Part shown: in pieces, positions 1-10,800 of the stretch
Layout of the letters: each line of letters begins with the position of its first letter
Numbering within the stretch: the stretch's first letter is position 1
NCBI RefSeq assembly: GCF_012726295.1
Contig: NZ_JABAOB010000002.1
Span: 434,001 to 498,000 of the forward strand
Length of the DNA: 64,000 bases
Direction of reading: 5' to 3'
Origin: Chitinophaga sp. Ak27
Lineage (GTDB): Bacteria > Bacteroidota > Bacteroidia > Chitinophagales > Chitinophagaceae
Translations under genes and position numbers: made by a program
The notes under the pieces: model-generated
The model's input: the letters and a program-made list of their open reading frames with translations, nothing else
Told to the model about the DNA's origin: nothing
The model's database searches: none

Positions 1-93
1 GCTTTCCGGCAACTGCGGTCCAGTATGGAGAAAGTACCGGTGCTGCCGCTCTTAATTTTACTGATGTCCTGGCTATCTCAGAAAAATAATTAA
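1..93 (+). CDS. ECF (RpoE-like) sigma factor, C-terminal fragment
   Basis: Frame 1 is open from the window edge to a TAA at 91-93 and gives 30 residues beginning AFRQLRSSMEK and ending SQKNN. The start resembles the last helix of region 4 in Bacteroidota ECF sigma factors, which often read KALKxLR near the end. It lies 63 bp before a FecR-type anti-sigma gene and a SusC gene with an STN domain, the usual order for sigma/anti-sigma control of a TonB-dependent receptor. Only the tail is visible, so the assignment rests mainly on context. Confidence 0.65.
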   Translation, partial: AFRQLRSSMEKVPVLPLLILLMSWLSQKNN

Positions 94-156
94 AAAAAGT
101 TGTGTTCAGGAGTCTATACCTGATCTGTTGATCACTCTTTATTGGAAAGATGTTGC

Positions 157-1275
157 ATGAAGCGCGGAAAAAAGTATCCGACCCTGGAAGATATACTGGG
201 AAATGATCGTACACCGGAAGACCCTGTATTACGGGCTTTGGCCGGATCGGTGGAACAGGTGATCCGGAATGCGGGGAATGAAACATGGGATTCTGCCGAC
301 AAGGCTGCGCTCTGGGATGAGATTGCGCCGGGATTGGCGCCTCAACCGGTCCGCTACCGGTACCTATATCTCAAAGTGGCCGCTGCCATACTGGTACTGC
401 TGGTGGCCGGGCTCTGGTATTTCCTGCCCCGGCAGAACGATTTATTGCGCTTTGCCCGGCAGCTGCCTCATGACCAACCCCTCACCGATACCCGGCTCCT
501 GGTAGGGCAGCACCAGGCCGTAGTCGTGAAAGGAAAGAATGCCGCCCTGGTATATGCCGGCGGAGGTACTGGTATTACCATTAATAAAGACACGCTAAGC
601 ATTGCCGCCGCCACTTACAATACCCTGATGGTGCCCTATGGCCGCCGTGCCCGGGTGCAGCTGGAAGACGGCAGCGTGGTGCAGCTGAATGCCGGCTCCC
701 GCCTGGTATACCCCGCCGCCTTTAAAAATGGAAAAAGAGAAGTGTACCTGGAAGGAGAGGCCTTCTTTGATATCGCGCCCAATTCACAGTCGCCGTTTTT
801 CGTATATGCGTCAGGTTTAGTTACAGAAGTGCTGGGCACTACTTTTAATATCAGCGCCTATCCCGACGATATCCGGCGAAGCCTTGTACTGGCCTCGGGA
901 AGTGTGCGCCTGCACGTGCCCGGGCATGGCTTTTCCCGGGAGCGTTCGCAACTGCTGCAACCAGCCGATATGGCTACTGTTGATGCCAAAGACGGGGGCT
1001 TGCAGATGAGCCGCGTAAACGTAGCCGCCTACACCGCCTGGAAGGATGGCCGCCTGCTCTTTTTCAATACGCCTTTGAAAGATATCCTGAAAAAATTAAC
1101 GCGATACTATAACATACCGCTTGACCTGGCCTCCACAAAACCTGGATTGGAAACCTGTTCCGGCGACCTGGACCTGGAAGATAACCTTGATAACGTGCTA
1201 GAAGTAATCTGCGCCACCAACTCCCTGCGCTATGAGCGATATGGACAGCGCATTGTATTAACAGAGAAAGAGTAG
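157..1275 (+). CDS. FecR-family anti-sigma factor
   Basis: This is a 372-residue inner-membrane anti-sigma factor that would hold the upstream ECF sigma factor until a signal arrives from the outer-membrane receptor. A short cytoplasmic N-terminus is followed by one membrane segment at about residues 74-90 (AAAILVLLVAGLWYFL). The periplasmic FecR domain follows, with PYGRRARVQLEDGSVV, LNAGSRLVYP, VYLEGEAFFDI and EVLGTTFNISAY. The C-terminal part (FFNTPLKDILKKLTRYYNIP) is the small secretin/STN-like domain of Bacteroidota FecR proteins. The ATG at 157 was chosen; an in-frame TTG at 142 would add five residues with no family support. The SusC gene is 118 bp downstream. Confidence 0.93.
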   Translation: MKRGKKYPTLEDILGNDRTPEDPVLRALAGSVEQVIRNAGNETWDSADKAALWDEIAPGLAPQPVRYRYLYLKVAAAILVLLVAGLWYFLPRQNDLLRFARQLPHDQPLTDTRLLVGQHQAVVVKGKNAALVYAGGGTGITINKDTLSIAAATYNTLMVPYGRRARVQLEDGSVVQLNAGSRLVYPAAFKNGKREVYLEGEAFFDIAPNSQSPFFVYASGLVTEVLGTTFNISAYPDDIRRSLVLASGSVRLHVPGHGFSRERSQLLQPADMATVDAKDGGLQMSRVNVAAYTAWKDGRLLFFNTPLKDILKKLTRYYNIPLDLASTKPGLETCSGDLDLEDNLDNVLEVICATNSLRYERYGQRIVLTEKE

Positions 1276-1333
1276 AAAACCAAAATATGACCAAAAAAAA
1301 CCGGAAGATGGTGGAACATCTCCCGGCGTCGCC

Positions 1334-1351
1334 ACCCTACGGGGGTAGGGT
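1334..1351 (+). promoter_or_regulatory. hairpin in the fecR-susC leader
   Basis: ACCCTAC and GTAGGGT form a perfect 7-bp stem with a GGGG loop, followed about 10 bp later by a CTTTTTATT tract. It lies in the 118-bp gap between the anti-sigma and SusC genes. It could be a partial terminator that sets different expression levels for regulator and receptor. This is inference from structure only. Confidence 0.35.
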
Positions 1352-1393
1352 AGCGTATGTCTTTTTATTAACCAAAAAAACTAACGTGAAGTT

Positions 1394-4300
1394 ATGAAAA
1401 AAATCTATGCGCAATGGCGTGTCCCGCCAGGCAGTACTTTTGCCACCAAACTAGTGAAAACAATGAAACTAACCGCACTCCTGTTATTCACCGCCATGAT
1501 GGGAATTGCCGCTACCGGGAGGTCGCAGGACAACCATCTTACTATCCGCTTAAGCCAGGGCACCCTGCCGCAATTGTTTAGCCAGATCCAGTCTCAAAGC
1601 ACCTGGCGCATTTTTTACAAAGATGAACTGGTGAATAAGGAACAACCCATCACCCTTGAATTGCGCGACAAAAAATTAACAGAAGTGCTGGACCAGGCAT
1701 TGGCTAATACCGCCCTCAGCTACCGGATTGTACGCAACCAGGTGGCCATCATTCCCCGGGAAAGAAAGCGCACAGAAAAAATCAACGGCATCTCCGCAGA
1801 AGAAGACAGCACCTACCTTATACGTGGCCGTGTATACGATAACCACGAACCACCACAGGCATTGCCAGGGGTAACCATCCGCGTAAAAGACAATAACAAC
1901 ATCGGCACCACCTCAGACGTAGACGGCTACTTTACTCTAAGGGCTAAGAAAAATGCGGTGATCGTTTTTACACAAATGGGATACCTTCCCGAAGAGCATA
2001 CGGTAATCCGCAGCCACAATGCGCTCAATATCTCCCTGAAAGAAAAAGTAGCAGCACTGGATGAAGTCGTGGTAGTAGGGCTTTCCGAGCAACAGAAAAA
2101 ACATATCGCCAGCTCCATCAGCTCCGTGAATATTGCCCAGCAAACCAATGGCAAACCCATTACGGCGTTGTCACAGGCGTTGCAGGGAGGTGTTACCGGG
2201 TTACAGGTAACCCAGAGTTCCGGCCTGCCTGGCGGGGATGCCGCCGTTATTAAAATACGGGGACTTAGTACGCTCACTGCCGATCGCGCTAATCCCCTCG
2301 TGCTGGTCGACGGAATACCGATGGACATGAACTATATCGACCCCGTTACGGTGGAAAGCGTCACCATATTGAAAGACGCCGCCGCAGCAGCAGTATATGG
2401 CGCCCGTGCTGCCAACGGCGTAATATTAGTGACCACCAAGCGTGGCGTGGCAGGCAGGGTAGCTGTCACCTATGATGGTTACTACGGCGTACAAACGCCA
2501 TCTACCATGCCCAAGCTGGTAGAAGCGCCGGAGTATATGCGCATGTTTAACGAAGCACAGGTAAATGCCGGCAATCAGCCGTTTTATTCCGATGATGATA
2601 TTAAACACACGGAAGCCGGTGATGACCCTATCAAATATCCCAACACCGACTGGCAAAAGGAAATTATTAACCCGGCAGCCGCCATCACCAGTCATTCGCT
2701 GGGGATCAGCGGTGGTAATAGCCTGGCGCGTTTCGCGCTTACCGCCAATTACCAGTTCCAGGATGGCATGATTCCACTGAATCATTCCAACAAGTATAAT
2801 GTACGCGCCAATACCTCTATCACCCTCAGCAAGAAGTTCCTGGTGTACATGGACATGCTGGCTATTAAGCGAAATACGTTCTATCCTAACCGCCCCAATG
2901 GCAACAGTGGTAACCGTATCCTGGAAGATATTTTCCGGGTACCGCCCACTATTTTGCCCAAGTATCCGGAAAAAGACGGCGCGCCTACCATGTATGGCCG
3001 CTATGTTGATATCGTAAACCCTGTGGCTTATGCAGAGCATGGAGGAAAAAGTACCAATGAATACGGACAGTCCAGTATCAACCTGCAACCGAAGTGGGAA
3101 GTATTACCGGGACTGAATTTGCGGGGGCAATTTAGTTTTCGTTTAAACAGCGACGTGACCCGCAATACCAGGGATAACTACTATTTCTTCGATTATTTCA
3201 GCGGACAGCTGGTGCAAACCTGGGGCGTAAGCCGGTCTGCCAGCTTCGATAGAACCACGTATTACTACGCTGGCGTTACAGCAGATTATACCTACGATTT
3301 GAAAGATCATCACTTTTATGTGATGGGTGGCTACTCACAGGAAGAAAATAACAGCAGCTACTGGGAGGTAAGATCACTCTTGTCTTTTTATGGTAAGCTG
3401 AATTATTCCTATAAAGATAAATACCTGCTGGAAGGCGCTATCCGTACCGATGGCTCGTCCCGCTTCGGACCGGGACATAAGTTCGGTACTTTCCCGTCAG
3501 TGGCATTGGGGTGGAATGTACACAAGGAGAATTTTATGCAATCGCTGCGGGCCATTAACAGCCTGAAATTGCGCGCTTCCTACGGACGGTTGGGAAATGA
3601 GAATATCGAGCTGTATCAGTATCAAAACATGATCAGTGCCAATGATGGGGTAGAGTCGGTATTTGGAAACCCCGATATCACCTGGGAAACAGTAGACATG
3701 CTGGACCTGGGTGTAGATATGAGCCTGTTTAAAGGTAAGCTCGAACTTACCTTCGATTATTATGATAAAAGAACCAATGGCATCATCCTTAATCCACCAG
3801 TATCTTATGTAGGTGGAATGGGTACTACTCCTATTAATGCCGGAAAGCTGCGGAACAAAGGCGTTGAGTTGTCGCTCAATTACAATAGCAACATTGGGAA
3901 AAATATAACCCTGTCGGTAAGACCCGGTTTTTCCTATAACAACAACGAGTTGCTGTCTTTACGTGGCGGACCATATATCAGCGGAGGTACTATCCATAAA
4001 GAAGGGTACGCCCTGGGAAGCCTATATGGATATAAAACCAATGGATTACTACAGGCGAGCGATTTTAAAGCAGATGGTACGCCGCTGGTGCCTATTATTG
4101 CCAACGAGAAACCCGGCGACATCCACTATGTAGATGTGAACGGCGATAATGTTATTGATGGAAAAGACCAAACCGTAATAGGCAACCCTACTCCCAAAGT
4201 AGATTACTTCGCCAACATCCGCCTGACATATAAGAAATGGGAACTGGAAATGTTATTGCAGGGCGTGAGTAAAGACGATGCCATCTTAGCCGGTATGCTG

Positions 4301-4669
4301 GCCTATCCATTGGATATGTCGTTTGACGGTGGGGTGCCTACCCGTTACTATGCTGATAACTACTGGACGCCACAACGTACCGACGCACGTTTCCCAAGAT
4401 TAACAACTTCTCCCAGTATCAATAAATTAAACTCTGATTTCTGGATACAGAATGGCGCTTACGCCCGCATAAAGTATATACAGCTGGGATACAACTTCAG
4501 CAGTGAACGTTTAAAACGTGTAGGCATTAATGGCGCCCGGATATATGTAAACGCCCAGAACCCATTTGTATTTACGTCTATGAAACTGGTAGACCCGGAA
4601 AGCCAGGGTAACCAGTGGACCTATGGTATCATGAAAATGTATACAGCAGGGGTAAGTATCCAACTTTAA
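1394..4669 (+). CDS. SusC/RagA-family TonB-dependent outer-membrane receptor with STN domain
   Basis: A 1091-residue outer-membrane transporter that imports glycan fragments with its SusD partner, powered by TonB. A long N-terminus with the hydrophobic stretch LTALLLFTAMMGIAA acts as signal peptide. An STN domain (about 48-120) should contact the FecR protein for signalling. A CarboxypepD_reg-like domain follows (about 145-225, GRVYDNHEPPQALPGVTIRV). Next is the plug (about 235-345) with PLVLVDGIPM and VTILKDAAAAAVYGARAANG, then the 22-strand barrel ending in YTAGVSIQL. The start at 1394 keeps the extended leader typical of Chitinophaga SusC proteins; MKLTALLL at about residue 24 is an alternative. 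susD starts 18 bp downstream, so the two are co-transcribed. Confidence 0.97.
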   Translation: MKKIYAQWRVPPGSTFATKLVKTMKLTALLLFTAMMGIAATGRSQDNHLTIRLSQGTLPQLFSQIQSQSTWRIFYKDELVNKEQPITLELRDKKLTEVLDQALANTALSYRIVRNQVAIIPRERKRTEKINGISAEEDSTYLIRGRVYDNHEPPQALPGVTIRVKDNNNIGTTSDVDGYFTLRAKKNAVIVFTQMGYLPEEHTVIRSHNALNISLKEKVAALDEVVVVGLSEQQKKHIASSISSVNIAQQTNGKPITALSQALQGGVTGLQVTQSSGLPGGDAAVIKIRGLSTLTADRANPLVLVDGIPMDMNYIDPVTVESVTILKDAAAAAVYGARAANGVILVTTKRGVAGRVAVTYDGYYGVQTPSTMPKLVEAPEYMRMFNEAQVNAGNQPFYSDDDIKHTEAGDDPIKYPNTDWQKEIINPAAAITSHSLGISGGNSLARFALTANYQFQDGMIPLNHSNKYNVRANTSITLSKKFLVYMDMLAIKRNTFYPNRPNGNSGNRILEDIFRVPPTILPKYPEKDGAPTMYGRYVDIVNPVAYAEHGGKSTNEYGQSSINLQPKWEVLPGLNLRGQFSFRLNSDVTRNTRDNYYFFDYFSGQLVQTWGVSRSASFDRTTYYYAGVTADYTYDLKDHHFYVMGGYSQEENNSSYWEVRSLLSFYGKLNYSYKDKYLLEGAIRTDGSSRFGPGHKFGTFPSVALGWNVHKENFMQSLRAINSLKLRASYGRLGNENIELYQYQNMISANDGVESVFGNPDITWETVDMLDLGVDMSLFKGKLELTFDYYDKRTNGIILNPPVSYVGGMGTTPINAGKLRNKGVELSLNYNSNIGKNITLSVRPGFSYNNNELLSLRGGPYISGGTIHKEGYALGSLYGYKTNGLLQASDFKADGTPLVPIIANEKPGDIHYVDVNGDNVIDGKDQTVIGNPTPKVDYFANIRLTYKKWELEMLLQGVSKDDAILAGMLAYPLDMSFDGGVPTRYYADNYWTPQRTDARFPRLTTSPSINKLNSDFWIQNGAYARIKYIQLGYNFSSERLKRVGINGARIYVNAQNPFVFTSMKLVDPESQGNQWTYGIMKMYTAGVSIQL

Positions 4670-4687
4670 TGATTAAAATATTACACC

Positions 4688-6286
4688 ATGAAATCCAGAT
4701 ATAGCATTCTTTTTATAATGAGCCTGGCATTGTTATCTTTCCCGGGCTGTAAAAAATTTTTGACGCATGATAGTCCCTCTGGCGTAACCGATGCCGTATG
4801 GTGGAAAACAGAAGGCCATGCCTACAGTGCGCTCGGATCTATTTATGCCGGTGTACCTGCAGGATCAACCGGCCGTAATGTAATGTTCTGGTCGGGCCTG
4901 AGCGATGAAGCGGTGTGCCGTGGCGACTTCCGCGGTAACTACGATATTTATACGAGGGGTTTGCAAAATCCTACCTGGGATGTAGCAGAGTGGATCTGGA
5001 GAGACGATTATATAGATATCCGCCGGGCCTGTCGTTTCCTGGAGAACGTAGACAAGTGTTTCATGGATGACCAGCTGCGTACCCGCATGAAGTATGAGGC
5101 CCGGGCCTTACGCGCCTATTATCATATGGAGATCATGCTTTTCTTCGGGGATATTCCTATTGTGACACAGTCGCTGACACCGGCTACCAACCACCTAAAA
5201 AGGGACCCGGTAGATAAAGTATATGCTTTTATTTTAAGCGAGCTGCAGGCGTGTGCCGAAAACCTGCCCAAGGAATACGACAGTGATGAAACCTGGCGTA
5301 TTTCAGCCGGGGCCTGCAATGCCATGATCGTGCGCCTGGCATTGTTCTTCCATCACTACGATATAGCCCGTGATGCAGCTGCCAAAATAATAGGTACGGG
5401 CGTTTACCAGTTGTATCGCAGTGAAAAACCGAATGTGAACAATTACGCGGAGCTGTTTAGCTATACGGGTAAGCTGAATAAAGAAAGGATCTTTTTTACG
5501 CAGGGTGGTTGTAATAATGCCTGGACTACCTTTGCGCCTTACGGCATTGGTGGCGAAACCTATGTATCGCCTACTTCATTGGTGGTAGACAATTTTGAAA
5601 CCAAACAGGGTAAAACCCCGGCGGAGCTGGGAGCCGACTCCCTGGCTGTTTACCGTAAAAATCCCAACTATAACAATAACCGGGACCCACGGTTGGTGGC
5701 TTCGGTATTATATCCCGGAGAATCGTTTATAGATGCGGGTTATATCCTGCAACCCTTTGATAATTCCACTAATAATACCGATAAAATTGGCGTACAGAAA
5801 TCTACTGCCACCGGTTATTGGATACGGAAGTACCTGGATGCCCGTGACCGGCAGAGCAGAACAGGATCGCTCGATTTTATGATTATCCGGTATAGCGAAG
5901 TATTGTTATCGTATGTAGAAGCGTTGATAGAACTGGGCGACTGGAAGAACCCGGCGGTTGCGCTTTACCTCAATGACATCCGTAACCGGGCAGGGATGCC
6001 GCCGGTGGATATGCAGCGGTACAACAGCCAGGAGTTGCTGCGGCAGTTGGTGCGCCGGGAGCGGCAGTCGGAGTTGGCTTTTGAAGGACAGCGCTATTTT
6101 GATATCCGTCGCTGGGGCATTGTAAAAACGTTGATGAACGGACAGGTATTTGGTGCTACCAATCCACAGACCGGCGTACAGGTAAAGGTGCAGGATCGTG
6201 CATATACTGATCGCGATTACCTGTGGCCGATACCGGAGAAAGAGACTTTGTCTAACCCCGAGATGGTACAGAATCCGGGCTATTAA
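4688..6286 (+). CDS. SusD/RagB-family nutrient-binding lipoprotein
   Basis: A 532-residue surface lipoprotein that captures substrate and caps the SusC pore. The signal peptide ends in SFPGC with the lipidated cysteine at residue 21. Family signs are the N-terminal SusD-like segment with helical repeats (ALRAYYHMEIMLFFGDIPIV), the mid-protein PRLVASVLYPG, and the C-terminal RagB region (IRNRAGMPPVD, RRERQSELAFEGQRYFDIRRWG, YLWPIPEKE). It follows susC by 18 bp. The sugar specificity cannot be read from the sequence; the downstream genes point to a glycoside processed by oxidation. Confidence 0.96.
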   Translation: MKSRYSILFIMSLALLSFPGCKKFLTHDSPSGVTDAVWWKTEGHAYSALGSIYAGVPAGSTGRNVMFWSGLSDEAVCRGDFRGNYDIYTRGLQNPTWDVAEWIWRDDYIDIRRACRFLENVDKCFMDDQLRTRMKYEARALRAYYHMEIMLFFGDIPIVTQSLTPATNHLKRDPVDKVYAFILSELQACAENLPKEYDSDETWRISAGACNAMIVRLALFFHHYDIARDAAAKIIGTGVYQLYRSEKPNVNNYAELFSYTGKLNKERIFFTQGGCNNAWTTFAPYGIGGETYVSPTSLVVDNFETKQGKTPAELGADSLAVYRKNPNYNNNRDPRLVASVLYPGESFIDAGYILQPFDNSTNNTDKIGVQKSTATGYWIRKYLDARDRQSRTGSLDFMIIRYSEVLLSYVEALIELGDWKNPAVALYLNDIRNRAGMPPVDMQRYNSQELLRQLVRRERQSELAFEGQRYFDIRRWGIVKTLMNGQVFGATNPQTGVQVKVQDRAYTDRDYLWPIPEKETLSNPEMVQNPGY

Positions 6287-6336
6287 TGATGCGTGGATTT
6301 TTACCGTTTATCATTTTTTCCGGGAGGAACACTTGC

Positions 6337-6421
6337 TTTTCACACCGTTGGATTATATCTTACCTGTCAGAGAGACCAAGATCTGCCTTGATAGTGAAAA
6401 TATTATCATACGGTGTGAAAA
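6337..6421. promoter_or_regulatory. 11-bp perfect inverted repeat in the susD-oxidoreductase gap
   Basis: TTTTCACACCG at 6337-6347 is matched by its exact reverse complement CGGTGTGAAAA at 6411-6421, 63 bp apart. A further GTGAAAATA at 6394-6402 repeats the sequence at the right arm. The 202-bp gap has no convincing gene. The repeats could be operator half-sites that give the oxidoreductase/DUF1080 pair its own control, or the stem of a long mRNA hairpin. Confidence 0.4.
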
Positions 6422-6488
6422 TACAGTGAACAGCTATAGTAACGTGATAACTTTAATAGAAGCATACAGCATTCAATCAAACTGAAAT

Positions 6489-7766
6489 ATGGCGAAACAA
6501 AACAGTGACTCAAGGCGGGCATTTCTCAAAAATTCCCTGGGAGCGCTTGCTGCATTTACAATTGTACCCAGGCATGTGCTGGGTCGTGGTTACCTGGCGC
6601 CGAGCGACCAGCTGACTAAAGCCGTGATAGGCACCGGTAGCATGGGACGCGGCCACTTTGGCTATGCCGGTACACGTGTGGTAGCCCTTTGTGATGTAGA
6701 TAGCAGTCATTTGAAACTGGCGGTAGACCAGCTGGGCGAAAAAGGAAAAGGGGTGAAAACTTTTTCTGATTATCGTGAAGTGATTACCCTGCCGGAAGTA
6801 GATATTGTGCACGTAGCCACGCCACCGCACTGGCATGGTATCATTGCAGCAGATGCTGCCCGTGCCGGAAAAGATATCTGGTGCGAAAAACCTATGACGG
6901 CCACTATTGGAGAAGGAAAACGCCTGGTGGAAGCGGTGCAGCAGCACGGCAGAATTTTCCGCCTGAACACCTGGTTCCGCTTTGAAGACAGATTTTATGG
7001 AATGGGTACTACTGTAAAACCCATCAAAAAACTGGTGGACAGTGGTTTACTCGGATGGCCATTGAAAGTGACCGTGAGTAAGCATACCGGCTTTGACTGG
7101 AAGTTTTACTGGATTGGTAAAACCAACCTGGAAGCCATGCCGGTGCCTAAAGAACTGAACTATGACATGTGGCTGGGCCCTGCGCCTTATCGTCCTTACA
7201 ACCCGCATCGGGTACACCAGACCTTCCGTGGGTACTGGGATTATGATGGTGGTGGTTTGGGAGATATGGGGCAGCATTACCTGGATCCTATCCAATACTT
7301 CCTGGGGAAAGATGATACCAGCCCAGTGAGTGTAGAAGTAGATGCACCACAACAGCATCCTGATGCGGTAGGTACCTGGAGAAGAATTACGTACACTTAC
7401 GCCGACGGCTGCCAGATCATCCTGGATGGTGATGGCGCCGATGAAAAGGCAGCTTATATAGAAGGCCCCAAAGGAAAGCTGTACCCTGGTTTCCGTTCAG
7501 ATATACCTGACCTGGAAAAGAAACTGGCTGCCTTCCCTGATCCGGCTCCTCAGCAAATAGACTTTGTAGACGCCGTAAAAAGACGCCGCAAATTTGCTTT
7601 GAACGAGGAAAATGGCCACCGTTCCGCTACCCTGGTCAACATGGGTAAGATTGCCTTGCGCCTCAACCGCTCATTGAAATTTGACCCGGTAAAACAGGAA
7701 TTTATTGATGATGCCGGCGCTAATGCCCTCATCTATCAGCCTATGCGTGGACCATGGACCATCTAA
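6489..7766 (+). CDS. Tat-exported Gfo/Idh/MocA-family NAD(P)-dependent oxidoreductase
   Basis: A 425-residue oxidoreductase predicted to oxidise or reduce a sugar hydroxyl in the periplasm. The N-terminus SRRAFLKNSLGALAAF is a twin-arginine signal, which fits a protein exported folded with its nucleotide cofactor. The Rossmann part shows VIGTGSMGRGHFGYAG and VVALCDVDSSHLKLA, then VHVATPPHWHGIIAADAARAG and the family hallmark CEKPM. The C-terminal half (YWDYDGGGLGDMGQHYLDPI) carries the catalytic-domain motif. It precedes a DUF1080 protein by 34 bp. In Bacteroidota such pairs belong to 3-keto-glycoside pathways, where the oxidoreductase makes or removes the C3 ketone; the direction is inferred. 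Confidence 0.93.
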   Translation: MAKQNSDSRRAFLKNSLGALAAFTIVPRHVLGRGYLAPSDQLTKAVIGTGSMGRGHFGYAGTRVVALCDVDSSHLKLAVDQLGEKGKGVKTFSDYREVITLPEVDIVHVATPPHWHGIIAADAARAGKDIWCEKPMTATIGEGKRLVEAVQQHGRIFRLNTWFRFEDRFYGMGTTVKPIKKLVDSGLLGWPLKVTVSKHTGFDWKFYWIGKTNLEAMPVPKELNYDMWLGPAPYRPYNPHRVHQTFRGYWDYDGGGLGDMGQHYLDPIQYFLGKDDTSPVSVEVDAPQQHPDAVGTWRRITYTYADGCQIILDGDGADEKAAYIEGPKGKLYPGFRSDIPDLEKKLAAFPDPAPQQIDFVDAVKRRRKFALNEENGHRSATLVNMGKIALRLNRSLKFDPVKQEFIDDAGANALIYQPMRGPWTI

Positions 7767-7800
7767 AATAGCCGGAATCAGCACAAACAAGTAAACAATT

Positions 7801-10800
7801 ATGAAAAAGATATTACACTTACTCATTGCATTACTGGTTGGCGGGAGTAGCCTGGTATCCGCACAGGGACCATCAGATCAGCGTGCTTTTCACACCAAGG
7901 TGGCCGATGTACTGGCGTTGATGCCGTCGCCGGGCCGGGCGCAGTTTAATGCCAATATGGAAGCGATTGCAGCCCTGGGAGAAGAGGGACTGAGCACCAT
8001 TGCCGGTATGCTGGCAGCGCCGGGAAAAGGCGATAACACGCAGCTGGAATATGCCATTTCCGGTTACTGTTACTACGTAACCCAGCCCGGAAAAGAAACT
8101 GCCCGTAAACAGGCAGCAGCAGCGCTTTGTAAGTCACTGGGCAAAGCGCAGGATCCGGAAAATAAAATGTTTCTCCTTACCCAGTTGCAAACAGTAGGAG
8201 ATAATGATGCCGTGAGCACCCTGCAAGGTTACCTGGCCGATGAACGGCTTTGTGATCCTGCTGCACGCGCGCTGGTAAAGATCAACACTGCCGATGCGCA
8301 ACAGGCGTTATTGCAGGCACTAAAGAGCGCTTCCGGCGATCGCCGTATTACACTCACCGAAGCGTTGGGTGATAGCCGTTATACCGGCGCCGCCGCCGCT
8401 ATTGCGCCGTTGGCTACTGATAGCGACAAACGCCTCGCTAAAGTTGCTTTGTATGCACTGGCCCAGATCGGCGCTCCGGCTTCCGCACCTGTATTGGCTG
8501 CAGCAGCGGCAAAGGCTGGATATGGATATGATGTAACAGATGCTACTGCTTCTTACCTGTATTACGCAGCTACGCTGACAGACAAATCAGTGGCAGAAAA
8601 GATTGCAGAAAATATCTTTAAACAGGCAAAAACAGATGCACAGGTACCTACACGTACAGCTGCGCTGAAGCTGCTCACCGCCATCCGTGGCGATAAGAGC
8701 CTGCCGCTGCTGCTGGCAGCTGCCAATGATAAAAACCGCGCTTACCGCGATGCTGCCCTGAAATTTGCAGGTCAATACGGCCTGGCTGGTAATCCACTTT
8801 GGCTGAAAAAATTTGCCGGCGCCGATAACGCCGATAAAGCAGCGGTAGTAGGTATGTTGGGAGATAATAAAGTAACCGGCGCCCTAACCGCTATCCAGTC
8901 ATTGCTGGGTAGCAAAGACCAGGGCGTAAAGCTGGCGGCCATCACCGCTGCCGGTAAAATCGGCGGCAGCAGCGCATTACCAGCCCTGCTCGCTGCTATG
9001 AAAACAGGAGATGCCACTACCGTAGAAGCAGTGAAGAATGTGTTGCTCACCATCCCTGGTGATGAAGTAGCTGCCCAGTCAGGCGCCGCACTTTCCACCA
9101 TGCCGGCAGGTGCGCAAACCGCTTTGCTTGCAGTACTGGCTGCACGTAAAGCCGACAGCCGCGTAGGCGATGTATTGCCGCTGACCAGCAGCAATGATGC
9201 GGGCACCCGCAGCGCTGCCATCGGCGCCTTGAAGGACGTTGCCACCCAGGCGAATTTACCTGCACTGTTTTCCCTGTTGAATAATGCCGGCAACGCTGCG
9301 GATATCAGTAATCTCCAGGCCGCCATCATCAACACCGGTGCAGGCAGTGCAGCGATACAGGCACAAATGAAACAAGGCAGCGCAGCACAGCAGGCACTTT
9401 ATCTGCCGGTACTGGCAGGCATTGGCGAAACCAGCGCTTTATCTACTGTATTAAATGCCTTTAATAACGGCGACGCCAACACGAAAAAAGCAGCCGTAGC
9501 AGCATTGTCTTCCTGGAAGAATGCGGCTGCTGCACCTGCCTTATTGCAGATTGCGCGCGATAATACGGCTTACCGCGACGACGCCGTAGCAGGTTACATT
9601 GCACTCACCCGCAGATCCGGTTTTCCGGCAGATCAACGTTTGCTGATGTATCGCAATGCCATGGAGCTGGCTACCACGCCTGCTTTACAACAGAAAGTAC
9701 TGGAAGGTATAGAACAGTGCAAAACACTGCCTGCTTTACTGTTTGCCGGCAACTACCTCGATAACGCTTCATTACAACAGTCGGCCGCCAATGCCGTAAT
9801 GAATATTGCCCTGGCAGATAAGAGCTACAACGGTGCTACCGTACGCAGCTTGCTGGAAAAAACATCCCAGGTGCTGAAAGGGCAGGATGCTGACTATCAG
9901 CGGCAGTCGATCCGCAAATACCTGGCAGAAATGCCAGCCGGCGAAGGCTTCGTTCCTCTCTTCAATGGGAAAGACCTGAGCGGCTGGAAAGGATTGGTAG
10001 AAAACCCGATTGCCCGTGGTAAAATGGACGCTAAAACCCTGGCCAAAGCACAAGACAAAGCCGACGATAATATGCGTAAAGGCTGGTCGGTGAAAGACGG
10101 ACTGTTGGTGTTCAACGGTCATGGTGATAACCTTTGTACCGATAAGAAATACGGCGATTTTGAAATGCTGGTAGACTGGAAGATCACTGCACAGGGTGAT
10201 GCCGGTATTTATCTCCGCGGCTCTCCACAGGTGCAGATCTGGGATACCTCCCGCGTAGATGTAGGCGCGCAGGTAGGTTCCGGTGGACTGTACAACAATC
10301 AGCAGCATGAAAGTAAACCATTGGTACTGGCAGATAACGCTATCGGTGAATGGAATCACTTCCGTATCATCATGAAGGGCGATCGGGTAACGGTATACCT
10401 CAATGGTCAGCTGGTAACAGATAATACAATCCTGGAAAATTACTGGGACCGCGGTTTACCGATCTTCCCCGAAGAGCAGATAGAGCTGCAGGCACATGGT
10501 ACGTATGTAGCTTACCGCGATCTGTACATCAAAGAACTGCCTCGTCCTAAGCCTTACGTGTTGAGCGATGAAGAAAAGAAAGCAGGATATAAACTGTTGT
10601 TCGATGGTACCAACATGCACGAATGGGTGGGTAACACGAAAGACTATGTGATACAGGACGGTAACCTGGTGATCGATCCTTCCAACGGAGGTCATGGTAA
10701 CCTGTATACAAAAGATGAATATAAAAACTTCTCTTTCCGTTTCGAGTTCCAGCTTACCCCCGGCGCTAACAATGGTTTAGGCGTACGTGCACCGCTGGAA

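Noticed and set aside
142..156. Upstream TTG start adding five residues to FecR
   Set aside because: The added residues MERCC are not typical, and the ATG at 157 gives the usual N-terminus.
2426..3088. 220-codon antisense frame within susC
   Set aside because: Complement of a strongly supported SusC coding region; composition follows from codon bias and no motif is present.
6198..6485. 95-codon open frame across the end of susD and the following gap
   Set aside because: Two thirds of it lie in susD or in the inverted-repeat region, it has no recognisable motif, and its start is inside a well-supported gene.
7900..9900. Dense GC-rich repeated codons in the HEAT region as possible tandem DNA repeats
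   Set aside because: Repetition is at protein level with diverged DNA, as expected for a solenoid, not a recent tandem array.
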